The translations under genes were made by a program, and so were the position numbers. From Rehmannia glutinosa (taxonomy: Eukaryota; Streptophyta; Magnoliopsida; Lamiales; Orobanchaceae), in contig CM071933.1 in NCBI GenBank assembly GCA_016081115.2, forward strand, positions 60,340,660 to 60,404,659: 64,000 nt of DNA, written 5' to 3'. The notes below the pieces were generated by a model. That model saw only the letters and a program-made list of their open reading frames with translations. It was not told the origin of the DNA and searched no databases. This document shows positions 36,081 to 47,809 of this stretch, in pieces; position 1 is the stretch's first letter, and every line of letters begins with the position of its first letter.

Positions 36081-37322
36081 TATATTGAATGAGGTCTACG
36101 TTTGCATTTTGCACGTTTTAAAACTTAGGGCGAAAAATCAGATTTTTGGTTCAAACTTGGAATACGAAAAGAACCAATTAGGTTGGTGGGGAGAGGCCAA
36201 CCGTCGGCCATCACCTCGACCCGACGCCCACCGCAGCGGTTTATGAATAAAATCGTCTCTATTCTTATACTCACCATTTTGGCTTATTTCACTCTACTTT
36301 CGTCCCCTTTGCAACTTTCACACACAATTCACTTCAAATAAGTTTTGTTTCATAAATTACATTTTTGGGGATTATCTTGCTCGTTTATCATCATTGTTCC
36401 TCATCCTCATCGATTAAATGGTAAGAATTCTACTCCCTTATCTTAATTGGGTGGAACCTTTGAGAAAATGCTTATGTATTGATTTTTGTTGGAATTCTTG
36501 CATAATTGTATTGTGAATGATGATTGTTGATGAATGATATTTGTAAAGTTGATTTTGGTGATGAAAAACTTGGCTTGATTACATTTACAAGGGCTATATA
36601 TATCTTCTTCTATCTTTGACGCCCGCCAAGTGTTCGATAAAACGTTTCAATGAAAAATTCATCACCTACATGATTCTCTCGATTTCAAATGTCTTATATT
36701 TTTATAGAGATCATATTTTGTAAATCGAATGAGTTGTTATACAAGTCATATGATCGACTTTTACCTCATGTTTTGTTTATAAGCTTCAATGTTCAAATAG
36801 CTCGATAAATTGGTTAAGTTGCGCACTTTGATATGATATTATGATGTTTTTTTATCGTGCTAACAATCTTTTTGATGATTACAAAGGGGAGAAACAGTTA
36901 TAAGCTCGTTAGCTCATAAAAGCTAAAATAAGCTCGAGAAAGAAGCTATAAGTCATGTGGCTATTAAAAGCCATAAGTTGTGGATTATACTTAGTCCATT
37001 TGATGTATTATGGACTCATATTCATGTCTAATGATGTTTTGTTGATAGGGGAGCTTATAAGCTCTTGATACTTAAGCTCAGTTGTAAAAGCCGAGCTTTT
37101 AGCTTTTGGTTGATTGCTTCTATATTACTCTTGTTGTGCATGTTGATAGGGGAGCTTTTGCAAAAATGTTTTTGATAATCTATACTCCCATCCTTGTGTT
37201 TATGTTGCGTGGAATGTTGTCGCTCACAACGGATAGTTCATTTTTTAACCGGTAAAATTGTTTTATTTTCAAAACCGACCTCTTTAAATTGTTTTGGTTT
37301 GTAATCATCAAAAAGGGGAGAT

Positions 37323-38731
37323 TGTTTGATAAATGGTTTTATCATGATTTTGATGATTTTGTTTTTATACCAAAACAATGTTTTTAAATGTTGTCCAAAT
37401 ACTCCTAAATGATTTAAATTGTTTCTACTAATTTTCCGGAGTATTTCTTCAAGTTTATTTTCGATAAAATTGGACAACACTTTTAATGATTTTGTGTTAA
37501 TGTGTTTTTACATCAAAACAATATTTCTAATGTTGTCCAAAATACTCCGATCGGTTTAAAATGTTTTGGATTATTTCTTGAAGTTTATTTTCGAAAAATA
37601 TTGGACAACACTTTTGTCTCGTGTTCAATCAAGCAACTCGTATCTCGAAAAATCAGTTTTGAAATAGAAATGAGATGTTTTGAAAAACCCTGGAGGTCGA
37701 CCGGTCACGCAAAGGGCGGCCGGTGCCAAGAGATTACGAGAATGTTCTGCTTCTCAAAACTTGAGCGGGTGACCGGTCCTATGGAGGCGACTGCCGTCGG
37801 ACCCATGGTCGACCGATCGGACCCCTCCCGACCGGTCGAGCTGTGCATTTTTGTTGTGTTCTTTCTTTCTATGTATCGGTCTTGCGATGGTCGCCTTTAT
37901 GTTTGACAAAGACAAAATTCTAACCGTTGTCTACAGTGACAACTTTTTCCTAAATTATGGGGTTGAATTCTAACAGCTATAATCTTGATTTTAATTGCAT
38001 TTTTTTTGTAGAAATCTATCCCCAAGAGGAGCCTATCCATGTTCAAGACATCCTCTATAAATAGATGAAGAATTGAAGCTACACAACAAGAAAGAATACT
38101 ACAACACAACAAGATACATTCAAGCAAACACATTTGTTCTTCATTGTTATTATTCTTGTTGTAATAGCCTAAGGTCTTTGACTTCACATCTTGAGGTCTA
38201 GGCTTATTTCTTGATTACACTTGCACTCAATATTGTATTATTCATTATCGAGTTATAATCTTGAATTTGGGTTATCATTCAACACAAGATATCCTTGTGA
38301 GTGTTTTTGTGGTAAGAACACACTTGGATGATCTAGGTGATAGGTGCAAGAAGATTGTGGTGCTCTTCGAGGTGTTGAAGAATTTGGTATTCTTCAAGTC
38401 GGAAGATTGTGGTAATCTTCACAAGGTGCCATTGAAGATTGTGGTAATATTCAAGTGAGATTGTGGTAATCTCAAAGAGGTGTTGTAAGGTGTTGTTGTA
38501 TTAATTGTGGTAATTAATAAAATCTTTTTTTTTGAAATCCATCCCGAAGATACCGGGGTAGTAGAGGATTAGGCCCTAGGTGGGTTGAACCTCTATAAAT
38601 TGATGCGTGTTATTTACTTCTCACACTTTTACTATTGCATTGGCTTGTTTGATTCGAAAAAGAGGGCATAATCAAAAAATGGAGATAATCTATTCACCCC
38701 CTCTAGATTATCGTAGCCGCTGGACTTACGA
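37323..38731 (+). repeat. Y2 3' LTR
   Basis: It matches 31331-32754 and lacks one hairpin unit because of a small internal deletion near 38355. It ends CTTACGA instead of CTTACA, so the last bases are mutated. The target duplication GAATC follows. Confidence 0.9.
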
Positions 38732-39485
38732 GAATCATGATTAAGATAGGATCAAATCTTCAAATCCTAATTTGCCTTTGAGCTCGCGGCTCGAGTGAGC
38801 TCACTTACTCTAAATCGTCGGTTTGACTATTCTTATGTAGAACCTTTGCCTAGAGGGCTCAAGACCAATCTTGCCCATCTACCTCGGTTCATTAGTTCAA
38901 ACAGTCGAGCAACATTTCCAATTTAACTTCGAATTTTGTGGCCCAATCTCATTAGTAGGACCTTTCAACCCCGCCCATTTACAAGGGTTTCTCGGTCACC
39001 TGTCCTAACAAAGCCCACCATTCACCCCATAGCTCTCTTCATTTTGACCCAACAACTATTTATCTTCCTTAGCCCGTGAGCTCACAAGTTCAAGACTTCA
39101 TTCGTGAGCCAGATTTTACTTGGGATTTATCTAAATTAATTCAATAGGGCTTCTTAGGGCGGCCTAACTACAAGAGTATATCAATTCGGTCCAATGGGGA
39201 AAGCTTCTCATTTCGCCCAACAAGTCATGTTATATCCATCCTCATCAATTGCTCCCCAACTATGGTTAGAAGACACACTTCAACCATAGTTCATCGATCT
39301 TGGTGATCTATTTCTAGGGTTTTTTCCGTTTCAAATTCCCACCTCTTCGTGTCTTGTCCTTTCAAGTCCTATCATAAGGACGATGATAAGATATCCTTTC
39401 GAGTTCCTAGGCGGATCCATCACCCTTGGATCATTTATTGATCGGCGGTCCACATCCTACCTTTTGATTCCCTTCTCTCTCTTCC

Positions 39486-41930
39486 TCTATAAAAGGGGCT
39501 CCTTTCTTTCTTTCTTGATTTTCTTTTCTCTTTGCAAAAATTCTCCCCATCTCGAAGATTTTAGTGTGGTCCTCCGACGATTAATCCAAGCATTTCCCGG
39601 ATTTCGGTGGGTTTTTCATCATCTTCCTTCCATTAGGTCTTGCTCCTCACCACTTTCCCTTCTTTTACTTTAAATGTTTTTTGAGTAATTTCTTTTCGTC
39701 TTCACATCTTCATGGATTCATCTTCCTCATATTCTACCCCTCTAGACCCTTACATAGCCGAGCTAGAGAGGTGGTCCCTAGAGAGCGGAGTTCCCTTCTC
39801 AAGTTCGCCCTCAAAACACCGAAAATCTCACTTTTTCTAACTCGGATGCAATTGAATTGAGCTCCACCTCGGGAGCGATACCTCTAGTATAGAAACCGAG
39901 AACCGACATCCGGGTCTTTAGGAGAGTATCCCCATGACTTGGTGAAACAACCATAACTGTTCATACCCTTACCGATATCAAGAGAAATTTAAAAATTCCC
40001 TCATCCTTCAAGATCTCTCTTCCCAAAGAGCTCGATTGGACCCAACAAACCCCCTCCTGGACATCTAGCTTTTTTTTTTCTTTGGTCAAATAAAAGGGGA
40101 CTTAGATTTCCCATTCATTCTTTTATAGCCGAGGTGTCCATATTGTACCGGGTACCTCAAAACCAATTAGCCCCTAATTCTTTTTTTGAATTATAGCGGG
40201 CTTCCTCATGATCACCAGTTATTTAGATATCATTCCTTCAACCGACCTATTTTTTGCTCTTTTCAAATAAAGACCTCATCTACCAAAGGCTTATTCTACA
40301 TCAACGCCCGGTGATGCTCGGTTCCTTAGCAAATACGCTTCTTCAACAAATTTTGGAAGAATATGTATTTTTTTGCCTCTTCCACTTGGGCTTCCCACCA
40401 CTGATTTGGACTCTTCCAAGCCAACACAAACATAATCCCCATGCTCGATCTTTCAACTACAGTCCTCGATTGAAAAACTTACGGGGTTAAGTATGACCTA
40501 TCACGACTTATTACTTCCGCCCCCTCCTTTATTATTTTCAATCGAGTCCTATCGATGTTCCTCTTGAGGACGAGATCGGTAATTTACTATACTCATTCTT
40601 TCCTTGCATTTTCTGTTCTTTTACTTAATATTTCTCTTTCTATGCGACACAATGATGGCCCCAGGATGGTTGCTAAACAAGAGGAGGAGAGGAGGTTTGT
40701 TGCTTTCGTTTCCATCCCTCCTCCTCCATAAACTTGAAAGCTTAGGGGAACCATTCCCCCGAACTACGTGACCGATTCAGCCACGATCGTTATTGCCGAC
40801 CTTCTTGGTCCAGGAGCTCGTCTGCCATCAAGCCCCCCCCAAGAGGCTCGTTGTTGGTCCAAGCACTATGGGTGCTAAAAAGTCCAAAACCACTCCTTCT
40901 GCTTTGCTACTCCAATCTCATACGTTCGCAATCCTATCCATACTCTCGGTCATCCTTCTTCGTTGGCAACTCCATTTTAAAGAGTACCGATGGCACTTTG
41001 TCCACCCAATACATCCAAGGCAATTGCCCCAGCCTCCACCGCACTACTCGGAAAAGCTAAGTGATCTTTGAGCTCATGTGCTCCTTTTGTTTGGACCAAT
41101 CCAGGTAGAAGTAAAGCTCATTGCCGATCTCTCCGAGCTAGGGTGGGTTTTGGCAACCTGCGCGTTGTGTCTCGAGCTTAACACCTTCAAAAAGGAGTGC
41201 CAAAGGCTAAAGTCTCGAGAAGCCAAATTATTAGAGGAGCTCGACGCCTCATGGATCAAGCTAACGTCCACAAGGTAACTATGGATTCGATGAGACCAAG
41301 TTGAAGTCTTTAGAGGCTAACAATTCCGGTCTTAAGGCCGAGTGAATGATCTCCGGATCCAAAAGATACCACCAACATTGATCAGCCGAGCTAAGGGCAT
41401 CGAGCTCGGTCGTCGCGCTTCCTGGACTCCCCAAGGCTCTTCCATCATCCAAGCGATTCCGGTAAAGTTAAGCAAGCTTTTCCGAGCTCCAAATAATTTA
41501 TCAAGGTTTTATCTATCGAGGCTATGGAATATTACAATTTTACTTTTGATCAAGCCGAGGCCCAACTCAAGGAGAAGGGCATTACAAAGCAATTCGACAG
41601 TAAAGCCCAAAAAGCAAGCTTCCCCGACCCCTCCGAGCAATTCATCGATCGCCTCAACCAGGCTCTGTCAAAGCCTTTATTGAGTCCGACTGCTCCTTTT
41701 CTTCTCCACCATGCTTTGAGCTCGGGGTACCTCCTCACACCTCTCTGAGATCGGCGGCATTGCGAAACTTCGGGGGGGTGCTCTTGTCCCCTTCTTTTTC
41801 CAAGAAGAAAAAACCAAGATGAGGACCCTGGAGATCGCCCTTGTGGATGATGTAACAATTTCCGTAGATGACTTAACCATGGAAAATGCTCCCCCACCTG
41901 CCCTGGGGTTTTATGTATTTCTTGTTCTTT
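39486..41930 (+). pseudogene. Z antisense ORF region with its own TATA box
   Basis: This lies opposite to the Z coding strand, between integrase and the 3' LTR. A TATA-like CTATAAAAGGGG at 39489 is followed by a pyrimidine-rich leader and an ATG at about 39713 (MDSSSSYSTPLDPYIAELER). Plus-strand blocks continue at 40254-40490, 40793-41071, 41078-41278 (FKKECQRLKSREAKLLEELD, coiled-coil-like), 41524-41748 (YNFTFDQAEAQLKEKG) and a tail near 41819-41900. Frameshifts separate them. Antisense extra ORFs at this place are known in Tat-lineage elements and their function is not established. I assign it by position and pattern, not by a database match. Confidence 0.55.
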
Positions 41931-42234
41931 TGAATTCTTTGTACTACTTTATTTCACTAAGTAATGAAATTTTTACTTTGCCTTATCTTATTTGCAATTC
42001 TCTTTGTTGATCTCATTTTCTTATCTTACTTGCATAATAATTCGGATCTTGTATTTCATGGTTATTTTGTCAAGTATGGCCGAGCTCACGACCTCCAAGT
42101 TACAAGCACTTTAACAAGTCAATTCATCAACTCGTAGTTCGGCTCTTATTCTTTCTTTTTTTTCAATAAAGAAGTTAACTCTTTGCCTTGGATCAAAAAA
42201 GAAGTTAGCTCTTTTCCTTGGCTCAATCTTTTTA

Positions 42235-42630
42235 AAGGAAGGCGCTCGAGCCGAGCTCCTTACTTTGGCCTCGTGGCCCCAATTATTTGGAGACTAGCTC
42301 GAGTGAGCTTCAAATACTTGTCAAATTTTTCCAAGGAAGCCGGCTCAAGCCGTGCTCCTTGATTTGGCCTCGTGGACCCAAGCATTTGGAGACTAGCTCG
42401 AGCCGAGCTCCAAATACTTGCCAATTTTTCAAAGAAAGGCGGCTCGAGCCGAACTCCTTGCTTTGGCCTCGTGGCCCCAAGTATTTAGAGTCTAGCTCGA
42501 GTTGAGCTCCAAATACTTGTCAAATTCTTCAAAGGAAGGCGGCTTGAGCCGAGCTCCTTGCATTGGACTCGTGGCCCCAAGTACTTGAGTCTAGCTCCAG
42601 TAGAGCTCCAAATAATTGTCAAATTCTTCG
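42235..42630. repeat. four tandem units of about 99 bp inside Z
   Basis: Units begin with GGCTCGAGCCGAGCTCCTTG-type sequence at about 42241, 42342, 42441 and 42541. Each continues with a variant of TTTGGCCTCGTGGCCCCAAG, then CTAGCTCGAG, then CTCCAAATACTTGTCAAATT. Both GGCTCGAGCC and the CTAGCTCGAG part are near-palindromic. Tandem repeats between pol and the 3' LTR are common in Tat-type elements. Confidence 0.85.
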
Positions 42631-42949
42631 ATACTTATTTATAAACAAATAATTCAGGAAGAAGATCATTTTCATTGAAATCCTAAAAACCCTTTCATTA
42701 CATCGGATGTCTCCAATTCTATGGATAATACTTCTTTAAATTACTATTGTTCCATTCCCTTGGGAGTTTTCGCCCATTCAGCTCTTCCAACTCATATGCT
42801 CCTCCAACCAACACCTTCACACCAAGTGGTCCTTCCCACGCATCCAATTTTCCTTTGTTTTTACTAGCATCCGATCTCCTTAGCACCAAATTTCCGACTG
42901 AAAACCCTCCTTATCACCTTCTTGTTATATGTTACTTTAATCCTTTTTC

Positions 42950-43850
42950 TCGTTCTTTCCATCCGTAAGAATGACATTTCCTTTTCTCATTAATAGTGTC
43001 CAAAATCTCTTGAATCATCATTTCATTTTCTGAAAAGTTTGCATTCGATGAGCCTCCAACCCAATTTCCGGTGTATGACAACATACATTCCATATACGAA
43101 GCTAAAAAGAGTTTCTCCCGTTGCTTCTTTCGGGTTAGTTCGATAAGCCCACAAGACCGAGCCGAGCTCTCGAACCCATGCACCTCCCGCTTTCTCTAAC
43201 CGAGCTTTGAGTCCTTGGACCAAAATTCTATTGGTAACCTCCACTTGCCCCATTAGCTTGTAGATGAGCTAGCCACGATGTGAAGTTCTGTTAGCTTGTA
43301 GATGAGCTACTTGATGTGAAGTTCTGTTTTATCTTGATTCTTCGCACCATGCCCTTATCCTCGCTCCCGCAAATTGTGTTCCATTTTTCGATATAAGAAT
43401 CCGAGGTGTTCCATACCTGCAAGCAATAGTTTGCCAAATGAACTTCATCATTGCATCTTCGTTTATTTTTGCTAAGGGCTCAGCTTCCACCCACTTGCTA
43501 AAGTAGTCAATTGCCACTATCAAGAACTTTCTCGACCTGGCCGAGGAAATGGTCCCACTATATCAATTCCACATTTTGCAAATGGACATGCCGAACTCAT
43601 GGTCATGAGCTCATCTTCCAATTGATGTATGAGTGGCGCATGAATCGACACTTCTCACAAGCTCTTACCAACTTCTCCGATTCTTCCTTCAAATGAGGCC
43701 AAAAATACCCCGCCCTCGCACCTTCTTCACTAAGATTCTTGCTCTCATGTGATTTTACAACACCCTTCATGTATCTCCCTCAACACATACACACCTTCTT
43801 CTTCACTCAAACATCTTAGCAAATGCATAGAGAAGCCTATCTTATACAAC
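42950..43850 (-). pseudogene. Z integrase fragments
   Basis: The minus-strand block 43523-43329 carries the core VAIDYFSKWVEAEPLAKI and ISKNGTQFAG (the second catalytic aspartate appears as K in the usual SDNGTQF). 43253-43023 carries GQVEVTNRILVQGLKARLEK and LWAYRTNPKEATGETLFS, characteristic of Tat-type integrase. The two blocks are close but in different frames. Confidence 0.8.
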
Positions 43851-44099
43851 CTATCAACAACAATACAAAAACGCGTAGCTGGATTTTTAACCGAGCCGCA
43901 TCACTCATTTTTTTCTCGGTAAAATCCCTTCTTTTAGATAATCCAAAGTAGCCGATCTCCAATCCTCCTTCTCTACAATCTCCCGACCTCCAAACTCAAC
44001 ACATTATCTTTTGCCACCAAGAACGTTATTTGCTTAGCTTGGTTCTCCCACGGCGAAATAGCCATTTTTGCCAAAAAAAAACACACGACCATTTTTTTC

Positions 44100-44560
44100 G
44101 CCTCGAGACTGACAGATCTCGACTTCTTTCAACCTTCCTCTAGAGCTCGATATGCCTCTATATATTTCTTCATCCTTTCTTCTCTAACTTCAAACTCTCC
44201 CATTATTTGCTAATGGAAGAGTTTGGAATCCATATAAATTACAATTCTAGCAAGACACCCATCTCAATAGCCATTTGGACTCCTCTTATAAATACTTCGT
44301 ATTCCGCTTCATTATTAGAGAATTTGAACTCCAACCTCACAACAAAATCATTTTCAACTCCTTGTGGACTAATTAAAACAATACCACTCCACAACCCGAG
44401 CTCCCAACCGAGCCATCCACGTAAACCACCTATGCTCCTCTCCACTAGTAGCTTTTGTTAATTCTTGCACAAAATCCGCCAAGGCTTGAGCCTTGATGGC
44501 TGACTTTGCTCTCAAATTCAATATCATACTCGCTCAACTTAGTAGCCCATTTAACTAACC
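44100..44560 (-). pseudogene. Z RNase H fragment
   Basis: The minus-strand block 44445-44239 contains SGIVLISPQGVENDFVVRLE followed by FSNNEAEYEVFIRGVQMAIE, the RNase H glutamate region of Tat-type Ty3/gypsy elements. It is bounded by stops. Confidence 0.75.
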
Positions 44561-44699
44561 TCCTTGCTACCTCCGCTTACTCATCACGTTTCTTAATGGG
44601 AGATTAGTTCGAACAATTACCTCATGCGAGAAAATATGGCCGAAGTCTCCTTGTCATTATCACCAATGCCAAACCTCGCTTTCGATTTCTACATATCTC

Positions 44700-45790
44700 A
44701 ATTATGCATTTCTCAACACCTCGGCCGACGTAGTATATTGGCTTCGGACTGACCTCTCTCTCTCGATCAAGACCGTGCTAACCCCTGTTCCCCGAGATGT
44801 ACATGTATAAGGGCTCCTCCTGCATCACTTGGTCAATAAAGACAAATTAGCCAAGTAATCCTTCAAATCCTCAAAAACTCTCGACACTTCTCATCCCAAA
44901 CAAACTTCTTAGCCTTCCTCAATACCTTAAAAATGGCAAACTCGTCTCAAAGGCGAGAGATGAATCTACTCAAAGCCGCCAACCATCCCATTAAACATTG
45001 CACTTCTTCTAGCATCCCGAGGTGGAGCCATTTCTCTAATGGCCCCGACCTTCTCCGGGTTAGCTTCTAGTCCCTTCTCCGTCACTATATACCCCAAGAA
45101 TTTCCCGACCTCACACCAAAGGCACATTTCTTAAGGTTGACAATATTTTCTCAAAGTATCAAAAGTTTTCGCCAAATCCTTCACATGATCTACCGTCCTC
45201 ATGCTCTTGACCATCATGTCATCCACATACACTCCATGTTCCTCCTGGCCGCCTCGAACATTTTATCTACCAAACCTCGATACGTAGCTTCCGTATTCTT
45301 TAGACCCAACGACATTACCACATAACAAAAGGTTCCAAAAGAGGCGATAAAGCTCACCCTCTTTTGGTCATCTTCTACCAATCTAATCGATGATACCCCG
45401 TGACGCGTCCATTATACTCAACAACTTGCACCCGGAGTAGAGTCCACCAATTGATCAATTCGGGAAGTGGATAGTAATCCGTTGGGAAAGCCCTATTCAA
45501 GTCTCGGAAGTCCACACACATCCTCTAATACTCCTCCGTCTTTGGCACTAACACCGTTAGACAACCATTCTGGGAATTGAATCTCCTTGATGTGTTCGGC
45601 ATTCGATAATTTCGCACCTCGGCTGGATAATTGCGTCCTTCTTAGGACCGAGTTTCTCTTCTTCTCGCTTCACAGGCTTGTATAAAGGGTTCACATTAAG
45701 CCTATGCTCGCCTATGCTCGGGTATATTCCCACCAAATCACTCGCGGACCATGCAAACACATCAACATTACTTCTCAAAAACTCCACCAA
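44700..45790 (-). pseudogene. Z reverse transcriptase fragments
   Basis: The minus-strand block 45790-45557 begins the polymerase (VEFLRSNVDVFAWSASDLVG, then HRLNVNP). The catalytic YVDD followed by MMVK reads at 45229-45218. Later residues around 45000-44900 match the thumb and connection region. Numerous single-base indels break the frame. Confidence 0.78.
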
Positions 45791-45878
45791 CTTTCCCTCG
45801 GCTCATCCGCCAAGCCTTTCCCGACCTTGGTGACCTTATCGGGTCCCTCGGTGCGGCTCTACCCATATCAGTTCCTCA

Positions 45879-46390
45879 TTAGGTTGTACATGTTCGACCG
45901 CTCATCAAGTTTAATAATTTTATCATTATTTTTATCATCAACAAAAATATTTCCCCTTTTCGCCTTTGGATACTCTCCACATATAACTTTCTCGACATAT
46001 ACTTTTGGTCCCCGATGACCCCACCAATCTCTTCTCCTCCTACGGGGAGCTTCATTTTCAAGTGATACATCGACACTACAACTTGGAAAACGTTTAACGA
46101 TGGTCTACCCAACATAACATTGTATGAAGAAGGTGCATCTACTACTAAGAATCGAATCATCCTCGTTTTACGACTAGGCTCTTTACCTAAAGAAATAGGT
46201 AAAATAATCATACCTAGGGATGGATGGTTCCTCCCGCGAATCCAACCAACGTTGTGTCCATCGATTCTAATTCGACCTGCGGATCCATCTTCCCGTAGCA
46301 ATCATAGAATAGGATATCCGCCGAGCTCCTGTGTCCACAAACACCCGATGCACATCATAGTTTGATATCATGGCTGTTCACAAGAGCATC
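45879..46390 (-). pseudogene. Z protease and spacer
   Basis: A 140-residue minus-strand block (46301-45879) contains MIRFLVVDAPSSYNVMLGRP followed by LNVFQVVVSMYHLKMKLPV, the well-known protease-to-RT spacer of Tat/Retand-type elements. The active-site aspartate segment upstream is degraded. Confidence 0.78.
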
Positions 46391-46639
46391 ACTATGAGGA
46401 GTCACGACACCTTTGCTATCACCTAGTCCAAATCTGAATATTCGGCCCCGACCGACTGTTCCACCTTCATCTACTTTTGCACCCGACACGAGCCGCTACC
46501 CTCACATAACCCTTCCGAGCTCTACTCGAATCACCTTCTATTGGCCCTCCCATTATCATTTGGATCACGACTCCCCGAGGTGGGGTGGAGATGGAGGTAG
46601 CTCTTCTCTCTCCTTTTCCTTTTGCTCCTGCTCCCGCCG

Positions 46640-47360
46640 AGGCTAATTATAACCATGATTGTCCCTCATATACCCTACGTTTTCCTTTCTCCTATCCACG
46701 TGCACGAACTCCTTGAGGTGCACTGCTTGAATTAACCTCTCGATCTAATCCCTCAAGTGCGTACACATCTCCGTCGTATGCCCGTACTCATTGTGGTACC
46801 TCTGAGAACTCCTTGCACTTTGCTTTCATTGGTGCTTCCGCATGTGCCTTTGGCCATATTTCCGGGCTGGTTGAGAGTACCTCCAACTTTCTTTGCCGTA
46901 ATTGTTGTATATAGCTCCTAAGTCCTTCCCCTTCTCTTTGCTTTATGTTAAACAACGTTAATGGTGCCTTCGTACTTTTGACAACTCGTAACCGATTTAG
47001 GAATGCCGAAATGAAGTCATCAAAGTATTTTGATGGAACTTGGAGGAGTCATTTGAACCATTCTTTGAGCCGATTTTGTCAAAGTAGTAGGAAAAACTCT
47101 ACACATCACGCCATCCGTGAACTGTGTAGAATGACAAAGATTTTCAAAGACATAGATGATCCCACGGGTCGGTGGTACCATCGTATTCAAAATTTAGTGC
47201 CTAATAGGAGGTCGGGAGCTCGTCCACCATTACTTCATCCGAGAAAAGGGTTTCTCTGCACCCAAACCAAAGCTCCTCCCGGCATCCCCATCACCTTCCT
47301 ACGAATTTCTCTCACCTCGCGATGGAGATCATCCATCCTTTCTCACCAATCCGATCTTGA
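46640..47360 (-). pseudogene. Z gag fragments
   Basis: In minus-strand translation about 47000-46760 gives KQREGEGLRSYIQQLRQRKL, the capsid helix typical of plant Ty3/gypsy gag. The preceding residues resemble FISAFLNRL. Frames change repeatedly. 47361-47787 holds GC-rich, broken N-terminal gag sequence. Confidence 0.6.
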
Positions 47361-47787
47361 TTGATGTGTACTCTATCATCCTAGATGAGTGTAACTCCTC
47401 GGCCATAACATTCCGGACCTCTGTCGCCGACCTGCGGCGTTCTAGTCACATTCTCTCCCACTAGAGGCGCGACAGGTCATGGCGGAACCAAATCCTCACC
47501 CTTCTCTCCACCGCCTATTCCACGACCTTAATGAAACCACCTAACCTGCTCGAAAAACATCGCCCCAAATCGCTACCTCCTCCGAACGTGGGTGTTTGCT
47601 CCTCCACCCTTGTCCTCGAGAATCCTTGCCCATCGCCCTCCACCACGAGCGCGGTGGTGGAGGCCCGATGTTCTCATGCATTATTCGATCGGCGTATCAC
47701 CCATCGTAGTACGATTCGGATCACCCGCAAGTTTCTCCTTAATCCTCCATAACCACCACTCTCGAAGCTCACGCCCTCGCTCATATC

Positions 47788-47809
47788 TTCCCACGACGGC
47801 GCAATAGGC
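47788..47809 (-). other. Z primer-binding site
   Basis: After the LTR end (TTAGGATTA, a mutated ATCA end) the minus strand reads TATTGCGCCGTCGTGGGAAG. This approximates TGGCGCCGTCTGTGGGAA, the primer site seen in many Tat-type elements. Confidence 0.75.

Larger units (their letters stand above)
31331..38731 (+). mobile_element. Y2: second copy of the Y copia family
   Basis: It is flanked by the target duplication GAATC (31326-31330 and 38732-38736). LTRs are 31331-32754 and 37323-38731. Its internal region is collinear with that of Y1: gag with intact zinc knuckle, an RNase H scrap, an RT remnant lacking the catalytic aspartates, an RNase H remnant and a long 3' non-coding region. As in Y1, protease and integrase are absent. 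Shared losses in both copies show that the family was already defective before these insertions. Confidence 0.9.
31065..39247 (-). repeat. Z 3' LTR, interrupted by Y2
   Basis: The parts are 31065-31330 and about 38737-39247, together about 777 bp. They align with the 5' LTR (47810-49356 minus its own insertion, about 774 bp). The minus-strand start is TGATGAGGATGG, preceded by a purine tract TTGGGGAGCAAT (plus 39248-39259). The minus-strand TATA box (CTATAAAAACC, plus about 31262-31272) is shared with the other LTR near 48003. Confidence 0.85.

Noticed and set aside
37502..37906. Plus-strand ORF of 134 codons in the 3' LTR of Y2
   Set aside because: It is U3 sequence. The same segment in the other Y LTRs contains stops and frame changes.
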